A stretch of 64,000 nt of DNA from Lumbricus rubellus (Eukaryota > Annelida > Clitellata > Crassiclitellata > Lumbricidae), in contig OX243818.1 in the NCBI GenBank assembly GCA_945859605.1, positions 40,703,596-40,767,595 on the forward strand, in the 5' to 3' direction. This document shows, in pieces, positions 22,775 through 32,915 of this stretch (its first letter is position 1; the number at the start of each line of letters is the position of its first letter). The position numbers and the translations under genes were made by a program. A model generated the notes under the pieces. It was not told the origin of the DNA. It searched no databases and worked only from the letters and a program-made list of their open reading frames with translations.

Positions 22775-23634
22775 CATTCTTTCCGGTCTTCACTCACCGA
22801 TCCTGATGCGACCCTCTTCAAGATATTATCAACTGATGACATTGAAAAACTATCATCGCTGATCTAACATTCTTTCCGGTCTTCACTCACCGATCCTGAT
22901 GCGACCCTCTTCAGGATATTATCAACTGTTGACATTGAAAAACTATCATCGCTGATCTAACATTCTTTCCGGTCTTCACTCACCGATCCTGATGCGACCC
23001 TCTTCAGGATATTATCAACTGTTGACATTGAAAAACTATCATCGCTGATCTAACATTCTTTCCGGTCTTCACTCACCGATCCTGATGCGACCCTCTTCAG
23101 GATATTATCAACTGTTGACATTGAAAAACTTTCATCGCTGATCTAACATTCTTTCCGGTTTTCACTCACCGATCCTGAGGTGACCCTCTTCAGGATATTA
23201 TCAACTGTTGACATTGAAAAACTTTCATCGCTGATCTAACATTCTTTCCGGTTTTCACTCACCGATCCTGAGGTGACCCTCTTCAGGATATTATCAACTG
23301 TTGACATTGAAAAACTTTCATCGCTGATCTAACATTCTTTCCGGTTTTCACTCACCGATCCTGAGGTGACCCTCTTCAGGATATTATCAACTGTTGACAT
23401 TCAAAAACTTTCATCGCTGATCTAACATTCTTTCCGGTTTTCACTCACCGATCCTGAGGTGACCCTCTTCAGGATATTATCAACTGTTGACATTGAAAAA
23501 CTTTCATCGCTGATCTAACATTCTTTCCGGTTTTCACTCACCGATCCTGAGGTGACCCTCTTCAGGATATTATCAACTGTTGACATTCAAAAACTTTCAT
23601 CGCTGATCTAACATTCTTTCCGGTTTTCACTCAT
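22705..23634 (+). repeat. 93-bp minisatellite derived from the ORF1 3' end
   Basis: About ten tandem copies with a period of exactly 93 bp (CGATCC anchors at 22705, 22798, 22891 and onward). Each copy repeats the last ORF1 codons, the TAA and a short spacer ATTCTTTCCGGT. Early units carry GATGCGACC, later units GAGGTGACC, a left-to-right gradient of variants. Confidence 0.9.
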
Positions 23635-24443
23635 GTTGGATCTGTTTAACCTCCGTATCACCCAATCTGTTTTTGTCAGAAAAGATACCTCAAGTTATGA
23701 TGCCTCATTTACAATCACTGACCAACCCTCGTCAATGAACATTTCTACTCTGGTATGAACAGGTTATTCATGTGATCCTTATCTCCTATAGGATGTGTTC
23801 AGGGCTTAGTTTATAGTGTTTGGTTTTTACGTGCATCTCGTTGGCGCAGACTAGCATCAGTTGTATATTTCCACGGTTGTGGTTTAAGTTGTCCACGGTT
23901 TTTTGATGGCTTATGTAGAGGTTGAATTGTTTGTTTCAGCTATAACATCTATAATGTTAGGTTTCTATGTGTATTACTTTGGCATAGACTCGCCTTCAGT
24001 TGGCTACCTCAGCGGTTGCAGTTTAAGTTATGCAGTTTTCTTGATAGTTTATATATTGAGGTTGGACTGTATTGTTTAAGCTATACCAGTCTTAATTTTG
24101 TGCATGTCAATTTTGTTTATCTCCTTGACGGATAGCCTCCATTATACTTTTTTGTCGGTTTTCGGCCCCTTTTTGTCAAACGTTCCATTCTTCTGCGCAG
24201 TGCGTGTGGTTTTGTATTTTGGCTTTGTGCCACCTTGGTTTTTCTATTTCTTTTTATATAGTGTTTGATTTTGTTTTCTGTTTATTGTTGTTTATGTCCT
24301 TATTACCTTATGTTTGCTTTAAGTGTGGATGTGTTATCAATGAATCATCTGATGATATTGAGTGTGCAGTTTGTAAGACTAACTTTCATGTGCAGTGCTA
24401 TGCCAAATTAGCGAGTTCTTTTTTCGACTCGAACACGGTCTCC

Positions 24444-24977
24444 TTCCTTCGGTATTCCAAGGTTACCTCCCTCACGCCTCTGACATCCATTCGCATTTCA
24501 CTAGGAATTCATCTGCTTTTCGCCCTGTCAAAGCTCAATCTAATACTAGGCGGTTTACTATTAAATCTTATGGCACTAAAGTATGGAACACAATACCAAT
24601 TGACATTTGTCAATCGAGTAGTCTGCAGGTATTTAAAAAGAAACTTCGTGTTCTTCTACTCTCCTCCACTAATGCTACTTGAAGTGCACATGACCATGTG
24701 TAGTTAAGATTTTAGTTAAGTACTTAGTTAAGTTTGTTTCTCTATATGCTCTTGACAATATAAGCTTTTCTGCAATCTGTCATCACCTAATTTGTTTTAG
24801 TCTCTTTCTTTTAAGCTATCTTGATTAATTTTTCTTGGGACTTTTTTACTTGGGTGACCCTTCCCAGCGGGATGTCCATCCCTTTTGGGCCCCCCTTTGT
24901 AGCCAATGCATGCATGTTTTGTACTTTTATTGTTTTCTTGTTTTCTGGTTGCAATAAAGTGAATTGTATTGTATTAT
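24444..24977 (+). mobile_element. 5'-truncated LINE copy inside the PHD finger of ORF2
   Basis: A 534-bp insert is bounded by the duplication GTCTCC (24438-24443 and 24978-24983). Its frame encodes only the C-terminus of a CR1/L2-type ORF2 (HASDIHSHFTRNSSAFRPVK, then RRFTIKSYGTKVWNTIP and VFKKKLR). It ends in an (ATTGT)-type tail (GAATTGTATTGTATT). It is a different subfamily from its host, whose tail is GATTT. Confidence 0.8.
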
Positions 24978-25027
24978 GTCTCCCGTGCACAGGGATCAGA
25001 GAGATCTAACTGGTGTTGTTATGAGTG

Positions 25028-25483
25028 AGTAGTGTAAATACAAGAGCGACACAACCTATGTATATGTATAAGAGTGACAGAACCTCTGTATATAAGAGTG
25101 ACAGAACCTCTGTACATATATAAGAGTGACAGAACCTCTGTACATATATAAGAGTGACAGAACCTCTGTATCATATAAGAGCGACAGAACGTATGACTAA
25201 TTGGGTGTATAGTATTTCAACCCCTCCCACCCCACCCCTCCCACCCCTCCCCACCCCTCCCTCCCCTCCCCTCCCCTCCCCACCCCACCCCCACCACTTC
25301 TTTGTGCAGCAGCAGCAGCATGCGCTTAGTAATCATATACCCATCAGTATTGTGCAATGGCGGAATTTACCCAGCCCCATCATTACAACACTAGACATGG
25401 GCAGTGGGCACTTATGCAATGTCACCATACCCACACACACACACACACACGCACACACACACACACAAACACAATATATTATA
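25028..25483. repeat. Polinton left terminal inverted repeat
   Basis: Starts AGTAGTGTAAATACA. About five direct units of AGAGTGACAGAACCTCTGTA occupy 25058-25195, then a C-rich tract, a CAG run and (CA)n. It is the mirror of 33325-33807, with different repeat numbers in the tandem portions. Confidence 0.9.
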
Positions 25484-25523
25484 TATGAATGAAAGAACGC
25501 AAGACTTTTACATTGAAACACAT

Positions 25524-25976
25524 TTATTTATTAACTTTATGAAAGAATGAATGCACAAGGTAATCATTTAAGCCAGTGTCACTGCTGAACTTGTTGCAAA
25601 TGGCATTTATATTATAACCTCTAGCTACATGAAGCGAATAAAAAATACAGTAATGTCCACAGAAACGACTGGCAACACTTTGGATTTGTTTGTCCGTATA
25701 TGTCCAACGCGAACAATATTTGTGTAAAAAATTTCTGAAGTGCGCGTCTGGCGGTCTGCCTAGAGAGTCGAAGAATTCGCCATAATTTGGGCTTTCGATG
25801 TAGAGTACAATCCAGTGTATTCCAGGGCGGCCATACGTGTCTGTATTGCAGACGAGAAGCGAAGGTCTTTCTGTATTAAGCCACTTGGGAAGACGATTGC
25901 ATGCAAAGACTCCAACGAAAATGGATGAACATCTTGAATCTCTTTGTAGTATATTTTCTATCGTAATACCATCCAT
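25524..25976 (-). CDS. Polinton adenain-like cysteine protease (PRO)
   Basis: 150 codons from the ATG at 25976. The catalytic set of the adenovirus-type (C5) protease is visible in order: His54 in GIHWIVLYI, Asp70 in EFFDSLG and Cys106 in SRFCGHYC. Such proteases process capsid precursors during virion maturation. The length fits the family at the short side. The start lies a few bases after the major capsid gene stop, in the compact gene packing of the element. No stop or shift interrupts it. Confidence 0.85.
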   Translation of the reverse strand: MDGITIENILQRDSRCSSIFVGVFACNRLPKWLNTERPSLLVCNTDTYGRPGIHWIVLYIESPNYGEFFDSLGRPPDAHFRNFLHKYCSRWTYTDKQIQSVASRFCGHYCIFYSLHVARGYNINAICNKFSSDTGLNDYLVHSFFHKVNK

Positions 25977-25981
25977 CTTTC

Positions 25982-27304
25982 TTATTTGTTGTAATCGAAA
26001 ATGACGTTGCGAGATCTATCAATCTCAAGGATATTTTCAAATTCGGCAAAGGCGATCACGTTTATGGTAGCATCCAAAGCCTGCGAAAATTTCATATCCA
26101 CACGAACTTTCCCCGATTTGAGCAAGTTGAAATGGTCACCTTCGGCCAGGTCTGGAGTTAAATCGAATGCGTACAGGCAATACCCGTTGGCAAAGTCTTC
26201 TCTGCTTATGTCGTTATCATCGTTTCTCTGCCATTTACCAGTGCCCATGAACAGTGAAGCATAGGCATTCACAAACTGACCAGTTGCAAAATTAGTTTCC
26301 AAGGGTTTTATACTTTGCTGCTGACCGTCCAGATAAACTTTTAACTGAGACAAATTCATATGTTTAAAATTGAATGGACTTTTCGTGTACGTGCCGTTGA
26401 ATGCGTCATTGTCAATGCATCCGAACACGATGCGCGTCGGCAACTAACCAGAGAAAAGGCATTCCTGTGTCACGTCCAAATTTCCTCTAGGAACTGTAAA
26501 AGTCTTGCAAACAACCCTGCGAATGGGAAACTTCAGATTTCCAATCTCTAGAGCCTTGGCATGAGCAAGGAAGACCGACGGACTCAATCTGACTTTTCTT
26601 ACGTATAATTTGCACTCTAGTATTTTTACTTTGTATGCAGCACCCACCGCCGAGGACATAAGACAGAATGCATCCTTATTACGGACGAATCGAATTTTTA
26701 TATTAATGTCGTTTGGTAAGAATTGCTCCTGGAAGAAGAGATCGCTGTGAATTCCACCCAACATATCGACAACGCGACCTTCGTCGGTAAGAGCGCTGCG
26801 CTTCTTAAATCCAACGTTCCCGCATGCATCGTCGTGTGGATTAGCTTCTTCGAATTGCCTGGCAGTATCTTTGTAGAATAATGCAGAGGTGAGTTGAGAG
26901 TTTTTGCTTGAAGAGCCGTAGCTGAGTAGTGTTTCCAAATAGCTGCGGTATGCATACGTGTTGTTTGATGCTGTGACCAATGTGTCGTTTAAAGTTATGT
27001 CCACCTCCGAAAAAAGGCTATGTAGGAACAGATTGACGGGTCCGACATGATCACCAGCGTCTGCAGCTTCGTTGTTCGCTCTAACTATTGAAGCTCTGAC
27101 GTACAGCTGTGTATTCGACAGGTCTAGGTAATCTTGACCAGCTCCTGTTATGCTAAATTCTATTGGCGTTCCCTGGGAAATGGTTGCTATTGGGTTATAT
27201 TCAACGTACGAACCAGCTTCTATGCTTGTCTGTGTAGCAGGTACGCTAAAAAGGTCAAGTTCGCTCTTTGCACATTCGCAAGACTGAGGGTGAACGAACG
27301 CCAT
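25982..27304 (-). pseudogene. Polinton major capsid protein (double jelly-roll), one in-frame stop
   Basis: From the ATG at 27304 the frame reads 286 residues, meets one TAG at about 26444-26446, and continues in the same frame to 25982. The total is about 440 codons, a normal length for this capsid. The start (KSELDLFSVPATQTSIE), the PIEFSITGAGQDYLDLSNTQ segment and the NGTYTKSPFNFKH segment are typical of the Polinton major capsid family, often annotated as F54H12.2-like. The protein would form hexameric capsomers. Apart from the stop no damage is visible. It lies between the core-like gene and the protease. Confidence 0.85.
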
Positions 27305-27305
27305 G

Positions 27306-27710
27306 TTAAACTATGCCAAATATATCTTCCTTGATTCTTTTCTTATTTTTTCTCAGAGATCGCTTACGTCTTTTTCGTCCGCTGCCACTTTGAGTATTGA
27401 GATCGGACGAACTTGTAAATGCCTTTATATTTTCTGGCAGGCGCCGCTTGGCGGCATCCATGAACTGGTCGCCGTCGGCGACATCGTTGGCAATCTGAAG
27501 CCCTGTTCTCAAGACCTGCTTGCCAAGTGCTTTAGCGCCAGTCTGTATAAGAGGCCAGGCATTTCTAAACAACCCGCTAAGAAAACTGCCCAAACCATGG
27601 CCACGCTGAAGGCGCGCGCCCTGAAAAACAGACATGCCATTTCCACTTTGTTGCAAATAGTAATCTTCGTACGCCAATCGGCTTGCATCGCAGCAGAATG
27701 GCTTTTTCAT
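27306..27710 (-). CDS. Polinton core/pX-like basic protein
   Basis: 134 residues from ATG 27710. Its start overlaps the stop of the upstream penton-like gene (ATGA overlap), so this ATG is preferred over upstream non-ATG starts. A glycine-rich hydrophobic segment (GHGLGSFLSGLFRNAWPLIQ then TGAKALGKQVLRTG) is followed by a very basic tail (GRKRRKRSLRKNKKR). This pattern resembles small DNA- or membrane-active core proteins encoded next to capsid genes in Polintons and adenoviruses. The role is inferred from family and position; the exact homology is not certain. Confidence 0.6.
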   Translation of the reverse strand: MKKPFCCDASRLAYEDYYLQQSGNGMSVFQGARLQRGHGLGSFLSGLFRNAWPLIQTGAKALGKQVLRTGLQIANDVADGDQFMDAAKRRLPENIKAFTSSSDLNTQSGSGRKRRKRSLRKNKKRIKEDIFGIV

Positions 27711-28536
27711 TGTAAAAGGTATGGTATCTTGCAATGTCTGAAATGCAACGTCACTATACACTTTCCGCTTTCGAATGGAACGGGATCGCCCGTGTCCGTC
27801 CTTATATTGATCTCGATAGAGTCGAAAGTCTTCTGTTGCAATGGTACATAGATGGGCTTTTCGTATGTCGTACGCACGCTCTCACCGCTTTTTCCACTAA
27901 CGTTTACGATTCTGAGCAGCGGAGCCTTTGTGTCACCCACTGGCACTTGCTCGAGAACGTTACAATAAATATACAGAGACGAAAATCCACGATTTAGCCT
28001 ACATCACATGCATTAGCGCCCATGAATTCAAAAACGTAATCGTTGTCTTCGTCGTAATTGAGAATGGGATTCTGACGCGCAGCAACGCCCAACATTGAAC
28101 AGATGACGGGTGAAAACTGTATGCTCGCACCCCTGTTCACATCGCCGTTGAGTCGCTTCGTTACAGGATCGTAGCTAAACTTTGGAAATTCAGACATGTC
28201 CAACTCGGCGGCAACAAGACTTATAAATTTGTTTATAGAATCGATAAGATTTTGTGCAGTTTCGTAATATCCAGCGGGCAGACGGGTCGTTCTATGCATG
28301 GTCCCTGGCAGTATGTCGCCATTTTCCGAAATCTCTTCATGCGTATACGATATTCTACTGTCGTTTCTATCTAAATTGGTCCACGTATGAGGATATTGAA
28401 TCTCCACAAGTCCGACCTCCCAGTCACCGCTTAGAGAAATGGAATTCTCCAATCTTGTGATAAAATTTGTTACGGTATGTTGTGAATAGAATTGCATTGA
28501 ACTGTTACTTGGGAGGGTGAGATAGAAATGTGCCAT
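27707..28536 (-). pseudogene. Polinton penton-like minor capsid protein, copy A (broken)
   Basis: Starts at ATG 28536 with MAHFYLTLPSNSSMQFY. The N-terminal piece contains FITRLENSISLSGDWEVGLV, and the C-terminal piece (27946-27707) contains APLLRIVNVSGKSGESV and YVPLQQKTFDSIEI. The frame breaks between 27994 and 27946. This is the single jelly-roll minor capsid (penton-type) family of Polintons. It follows copy B with only two bases between stop and start. Confidence 0.75.
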
Positions 28537-28538
28537 TT

Positions 28539-29394
28539 TTATATCTTGCCACACTGTCTGAAATGAAGTATAACGAACGCCTTCCCATGCTCGAATGGTA
28601 TAGGCTTGTCATTGTCGCCTCTCATATATATTTCTATAGCGTCGAAAGTCTTTTGCTGAATCGGTACGTATATTGCATTTTTGTACATGACATGCACGCT
28701 ATCACCGCTTTTTCCGGCTATGTTAACTACGCGTAGCAAAGGTGCTTTCGCATCGCCAAGCGCTACAGATTCCAAAATATTACAATACAGGTACATGTAT
28801 GAGAATTCTGGATTTATATTGCAGACCTTCTCGGAAATCCATTCCATGTCGGGCATCTCGTCCCATGCTTTGATATAATCTTCGTATCGACCTTCGTATA
28901 CATAACGACCGTAATCGAAATTTTCGATAACTTTCTGATTTTCTTCTATACCAAAAATATTACACAGATGTGAAGAGAACCCTACGCTTGTAGCGAGATT
29001 TATTTTACCCGTGAGTCTTTTCGTTACTTTGTCGTATTTAAATTTTGGATGTCGGACGAGCGAATGCAATTTGGTCACAGCCTCTATTTTCGCATTCACT
29101 GTATGAACTATATCCTCTACGCTTTCGTAATAGCCGGCAGGGACATTACACAATTCTTGTATAGAATACCACTCATCTTTGGGGTCTGTTCTTTTAGGGA
29201 TATGGTTATACATAAAGTCGCCCACTTTGCATATTGTACCACGTGTGTGGGTATTGCAGTTCTATCAAAGAAACTTCCCATCGGCCAGAAAGGGAAATGG
29301 CATTTTCCAATTTCGTTGTAAAGTGCGCAGTAGTATTGTCGGGGAAATGAGTCATTGAAGAATTGCTTGGTAAAGTGAGATAAAAGTGCGACAT
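28539..29394 (-). pseudogene. Polinton penton-like minor capsid protein, copy B (frameshifted)
   Basis: Starts at ATG 29394 (MSHFYLTLPSNSSMTHF). The frame shifts near 29206-29225 and then runs open to 28539. It shares with copy A the start, the LSGRWEVSLIELQYPHTW block, NVPAGYYESVEDI against LPAGYYETAQNL, and the APLLRVVNIAGKSGDSV and YVPIQQKTFDAIEI blocks. The two copies lie head to tail and diverge substantially, so the duplication is not recent. Confidence 0.75.
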
Positions 29395-29790
29395 TGTCGT
29401 TACTACTTGCATGCGTGTGTGTGCTCTCTGTCAGACTGTAAGAAAATGCTGCTATACTTTGAATATATCCTGAGTCCAAGAGTTGAATTTTTTGTCGTAC
29501 CCTTTCCACCTTACAAAATATTCGGTCTTACCGCGCCGTTTACGACTTTTCAAAATTTTGTCTATCTTGTAAACATCGTCTTCCTTTAAAATTCTTTGCA
29601 ACTCAAATTCGTAGAATTTTCCCTTTATTTTTTCACCCTGCAAATCTTCCAATTCGTACGTTACTGGGTCGGTAGGCACCCGTCTTATAATTTTAAAAAT
29701 TTCAGTTGACCAGCTTGGTAAATACCCCTTTTGGAAAGCTATCCTCGCCTTTACTATTCTGACCTTGTCATCGACTTCATATTTCCAATT

Positions 29791-30505
29791 CGTCTACCGA
29801 GTAACAGAAGGACGTAAGTAAAAATAATTCGAATGGAGATAATTATTGAGTTAGTAGTTTGACACTCTGTATCAAATCAGCTTTATTTTATAAGTACGTG
29901 TTTGGTTGGTGACTAGACTTTAAAAACATGCAATTTTTAGCATACAACTTTTAATTTTAATGAAACACTCTTTAGCTGCAATATAAGTTCAGTGGCGGAG
30001 AATTCCTCCCCCCCCCCAATTCTCCTGGCCGGAGAATTGGGGAAGACGAAGGTGTGGCCGAAGGAAATAAAAACAGTTGATGACTTTAAAAAAAAAATTT
30101 TAGTCCTCACGCTCAATTATTGGGGGGGGACGAATGCATGGGCCGTCCCCTCCCAACCACTACATTCGGGTAGGGACCGTCCCTCTGTCTCCCTAGGCCT
30201 CCGCCCATGTATAAGTCACTTACGCCCTTTTGATTGTATATCACGTCAGTATGGACAGAGACTTACGCCCTTCTATCGGCCATTCTTATCACTGTAGATA
30301 CATCACTTACGCCCTTCTGTTTCTTCAGAAAATGTCTCATATGTACTTACGCCCTTTGATTACTGCATGCTACATAGGTATGCACATGTCACTTGCGCCC
30401 GTTTCTTAATCCACATCATAATATAATACCGGAAGAGCAAAAAAAACAAAGAATATGAATTTTTTAGATTTCTGTCAGTTACGCCCTTCTGTTACTCGGT
30501 AGACG
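29791..30505. mobile_element. 715-bp element in the integrase gene (AATT duplication)
   Basis: Inverted ends CGTCTACCGAGTAACAGAAG and its reverse complement finish at 29791 and 30505. AATT flanks both (29787-29790 and 30506-30509), and deleting the insert restores the integrase frame. The right third repeats ACTTACGCCCTT six or more times. It carries a small hAT-like MITE at 29990-30209. The superfamily is unknown to me. Confidence 0.8.
29990..30209. mobile_element. hAT-like 220-bp MITE
   Basis: Ends CAGTGGCGGAG and CTCCGCCCATG are roughly inverted. Flanks TATAAGTT and TATAAGTC are an 8-bp duplication with one mismatch. It is similar in style to the GGCGGA-ended elements at 48972 and 57538. 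Confidence 0.55.
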
Positions 30506-31218
30506 AATTGGTTGGGCGCTTCTTTTCACCGTACAAACGTTTTACAATAATACCTTCGTTTTCCTTAGTCACCTCAATGGGAGCCATGCCTATACTTCTA
30601 TGGTACGTGCGATTGTATGTATGTACGAGATCTTGCTAAATGTCTATGTACCTATACGTATTCTTGTAAGTAAAGTATTTCCACATCTTCGTCTTAAGTG
30701 TACGATTAAACCTTTCTACCACAGAGGCCTTTATGTCGCTATTTTCAGACGTGTAAAAACGAATGGAATTTTTACGTAAGAGGGATTGAAATGGTTTATT
30801 AAGAAACTCTGTCCCCTTGTCAGTCTGCAGATTGGCCGGCTGTTTGTGTGCAAGAATGGTGGAAAAAGCCTCGACCAGATCCGCACCGGCCTTTGACTTA
30901 AGCGGAAGGACCCAGGCATATTTAGACAAAACATCGATACATGTTAAAAGATATTTATTTTTATCATTATGTTTGGATAAGGCAGAAAGATCGGCCAAGT
31001 CGGCCTGCCACAAGTCATGAGCGCCTACAGAGAACGTCTTTCGCCGTCTAAAGTTCAGTCTAACAGGTTTATGTAGCGTATATGTGTCTTGTTTGATTAA
31101 CCAATTCTTAACGTCTTTATTTTTAAATTGTCCATTAAGATGTCTTTGAAATGACGACACGCCTGCAAAGCTCCCAGGAACCTTTGGATCGAAGTACGTC
31201 TCCATTGATATTCGCCGA

Positions 31219-31890
31219 TCAGTAAGTTACCCAACTCGCCAGACTTTGCTGTTTTCCGCGACTGCTCTTCGGTGTGACTGATGACGATTCTTCGATGGGA
31301 TTATTAATATACGTCCAACGTTCCTGATTTCCTATGAGCTCGCGAGGTATGTTTGAGTCTTTCAACGCTTCGGCCAAAAGGCGCCATCCGGCTGGTGGGG
31401 AGGCCGTCGTGCGTTTTCTCATCAGATCGTTCACCAAGTCGACCATGTGCGTCTTGGGAATAGTTGCATCTTTCAAAATAAGTTTACCTTTAGACGTCCA
31501 AGACACATCGGGGTTGTTCTTCATGTGCGACAAGAGTCTAGCAGCTTGAGTTTTCCATTTCTTTGGTACCGTTTCCAATACTTGCGTCTCTATGCTGCTG
31601 CCGCTGCTGCTGCTAGATTTGGCAGAGTCCGTAGTACCGTCCGCCGCCGCCGCCGCTGTCGCTGCCTCTTCTTTGATTTCGAACTTGGTAACTTTGGCGG
31701 GTTTGTCAATGTGCAAGTAACGACTCAAACTGTTTGTATATAGTTTGGCTTTATCATCGTCTGCATTATTTCTATGCAGAATATCGTACATCTGTGTATC
31801 CAATCTCGACAAGGTTTTATCCAACATTGTTTCTTTCCACTTTTCAATCTGTCTAGGCTCTACCAAAACCATCTTCTTCGTATGTTCCAT
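31219..31890 (-). CDS. Polinton protein of unknown function
   Basis: 223 residues from ATG 31890, uninterrupted. It has a charged helical N-terminus, an Ala/Ser low-complexity linker (positions about 78-98) and a C-terminal half with conserved-looking blocks (VPKKWKTQAARLLSHMKN, WTSKGKLILKDATIPKTHMV, PPAGWRLLAEALKDSNIPRE). Its place between integrase and a small basic protein suggests one of the lineage-specific Polinton PX/PW-type genes. I do not assign a function. Confidence 0.6.
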   Translation of the reverse strand: MEHTKKMVLVEPRQIEKWKETMLDKTLSRLDTQMYDILHRNNADDDKAKLYTNSLSRYLHIDKPAKVTKFEIKEEAATAAAAADGTTDSAKSSSSSGSSIETQVLETVPKKWKTQAARLLSHMKNNPDVSWTSKGKLILKDATIPKTHMVDLVNDLMRKRTTASPPAGWRLLAEALKDSNIPRELIGNQERWTYINNPIEESSSVTPKSSRGKQQSLASWVTY

Positions 31891-31891
31891 A

Positions 31892-32221
31892 CTATATTTT
31901 ATTACTTAGCAATGTACCAAGAAAAGAAAACACAGGCGTAAGTAATGCCCCTATGAATCCTTCAGTCTGCACTATACGCTTTTTGATTTTTCGTCGAGTC
32001 TTTTTAGATGCAAGTTTTCTCAACTTGTGTTTGAATCGAGCGAGACGTTTCTTCTGAGCCTCTTTCAAGGGTACAGTGCCTTTTAAAATGTTGATCGCAC
32101 ACTCGCAAATACAGCAAAGGAGAGAAGAATTACAGTCTTTCAAAATCTGTTTCCTTACTTTAGGCGAGGCCTCTTTAAGCAGTCTGAGTTTCTCAAACTT
32201 CTCTTCGATGGGAGCAGTCAT
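31892..32221 (-). CDS. Small basic Polinton protein with hydrophobic C-terminus
   Basis: The ATG at 32221 (MTAPIEEKFEKLRLLKEA) is chosen because it follows the ATPase stop at 32263; a longer frame from 32323 would overlap the ATPase. 109 residues: a helical region with a Cys cluster (SSLLCCICEC), a very basic middle (KKRLARFKHKLRKLASKK), and a hydrophobic tail (GFIGALLTPVFSFLGTLL) that could insert into membrane. Proteins of this kind recur in Polinton-like elements; the role is unknown. Confidence 0.6.
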   Translation of the reverse strand: MTAPIEEKFEKLRLLKEASPKVRKQILKDCNSSLLCCICECAINILKGTVPLKEAQKKRLARFKHKLRKLASKKTRRKIKKRIVQTEGFIGALLTPVFSFLGTLLSNKI

Positions 32222-32262
32222 TTTGAACGAATGAGAGATAATGTTCGTGTTGGAGTTTATAT

Positions 32263-32877
32263 TCATTTCCTTACATAGACATAATGCGTCTCGCCCGGAA
32301 AAATATTTGTCCTCAGCCGACAACGTTCGTCAGTGTCTGGTTTCAGGTCAATCAAAAGATATCCGAAAGGCGTCATGGTCGCATCGTGGAATGCTTCTAT
32401 CATGAAATTGCTCTTGCCAGGAAACATCTGTCTAGCAAGTATAGCAACCTGGGTGCTGTCTCTAACGTTTTTGAAAAGAATAAAGTAATGTGCATTCAGA
32501 CTGATGGTCCTTGTATGCTTGCCGCTGTAAAAAAGGTTCTGCGTCAGGTATAGTATAGAAACATTCATGTGATGGCTAATCTGTGTGAATAATTTCGAAA
32601 CCCTCTCGTCTGTTTCGCTCATAAGGTCGTCTAAAATAAGTAGAGTCTTCTGCTTGCCGTCGAAAATACTCAAGTCGGGCAGGCCTTCATGAAATTGAAC
32701 TTGTGGATATTTGTCGAATATTTCTTGATAGATTCCATAACACCATATAATTTTTTCTATAGTAGGTTTGACCACGTAGTCTAAATGGTCAATAAAACGT
32801 AAAGTGAAGTTTGTCTTTCCACATCCGCTGGGGCCACTGATTATAGCAGAGAATGGATGCTGCAGTGTCGGATCCAT
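32263..32877 (-). CDS. Polinton genome-packaging ATPase (FtsK/HerA type)
   Basis: 204 residues from ATG 32877. Walker A GPSGCGKT at residues 15-22 and Walker B LLILDD at about 79-84 are intact, and an ILYLTQNLF segment near 108 holds the polar sensor residue of this family. The short A32-like form is typical of Polintons and of virophages. It would power DNA translocation into capsids. The frame is undamaged. Confidence 0.88.
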   Translation of the reverse strand: MDPTLQHPFSAIISGPSGCGKTNFTLRFIDHLDYVVKPTIEKIIWCYGIYQEIFDKYPQVQFHEGLPDLSIFDGKQKTLLILDDLMSETDERVSKLFTQISHHMNVSILYLTQNLFYSGKHTRTISLNAHYFILFKNVRDSTQVAILARQMFPGKSNFMIEAFHDATMTPFGYLLIDLKPDTDERCRLRTNIFPGETHYVYVRK

Positions 32878-32915
32878 AGCGAAAAGTAAATGTCTTTTTC
32901 AGTGCTCTCTGCTTT

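Larger units (their letters stand above)
29452..31205 (-). pseudogene. Polinton integrase with C-terminal chromodomain, disrupted
   Basis: From ATG 31205 the frame carries the retroviral-type integrase core with D, D and E in WQADLADL, QTDKGTEF and ASVVERFN, and SKYAWVLPLKSKAGADL between them. A TAG occurs at about 30636, and the frame continues to 30506, where a 715-bp element entered. The C-terminal part resumes at 29790: NWKYEVDDKVRIVKARIAFQ, then a chromodomain (YKIDKILKSRKRRGKTEYF then VRWKGYDKKFNSW) near 29452-29560. Chromodomain integrases are diagnostic of Polintons and may guide integration to chromatin. It was inactivated after insertion. Confidence 0.88.

Noticed and set aside
24204..24707. 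A single 167-codon protein starting with a hydrophobic segment and zinc finger
   Set aside because: The frame crosses the insertion point of a truncated LINE; upstream of ATG 24294 is untranslated spacer and after 24443 it is a wrong frame of another element.
27134..29321. Plus-strand frames across the Polinton capsid genes
   Set aside because: They are antisense shadows of the minus-strand genes, with no motifs.
32222..32323. Longer N-terminus for the small basic Polinton protein
   Set aside because: It would overlap the ATPase coding end; the ATG at 32221 gives the compact non-overlapping arrangement.
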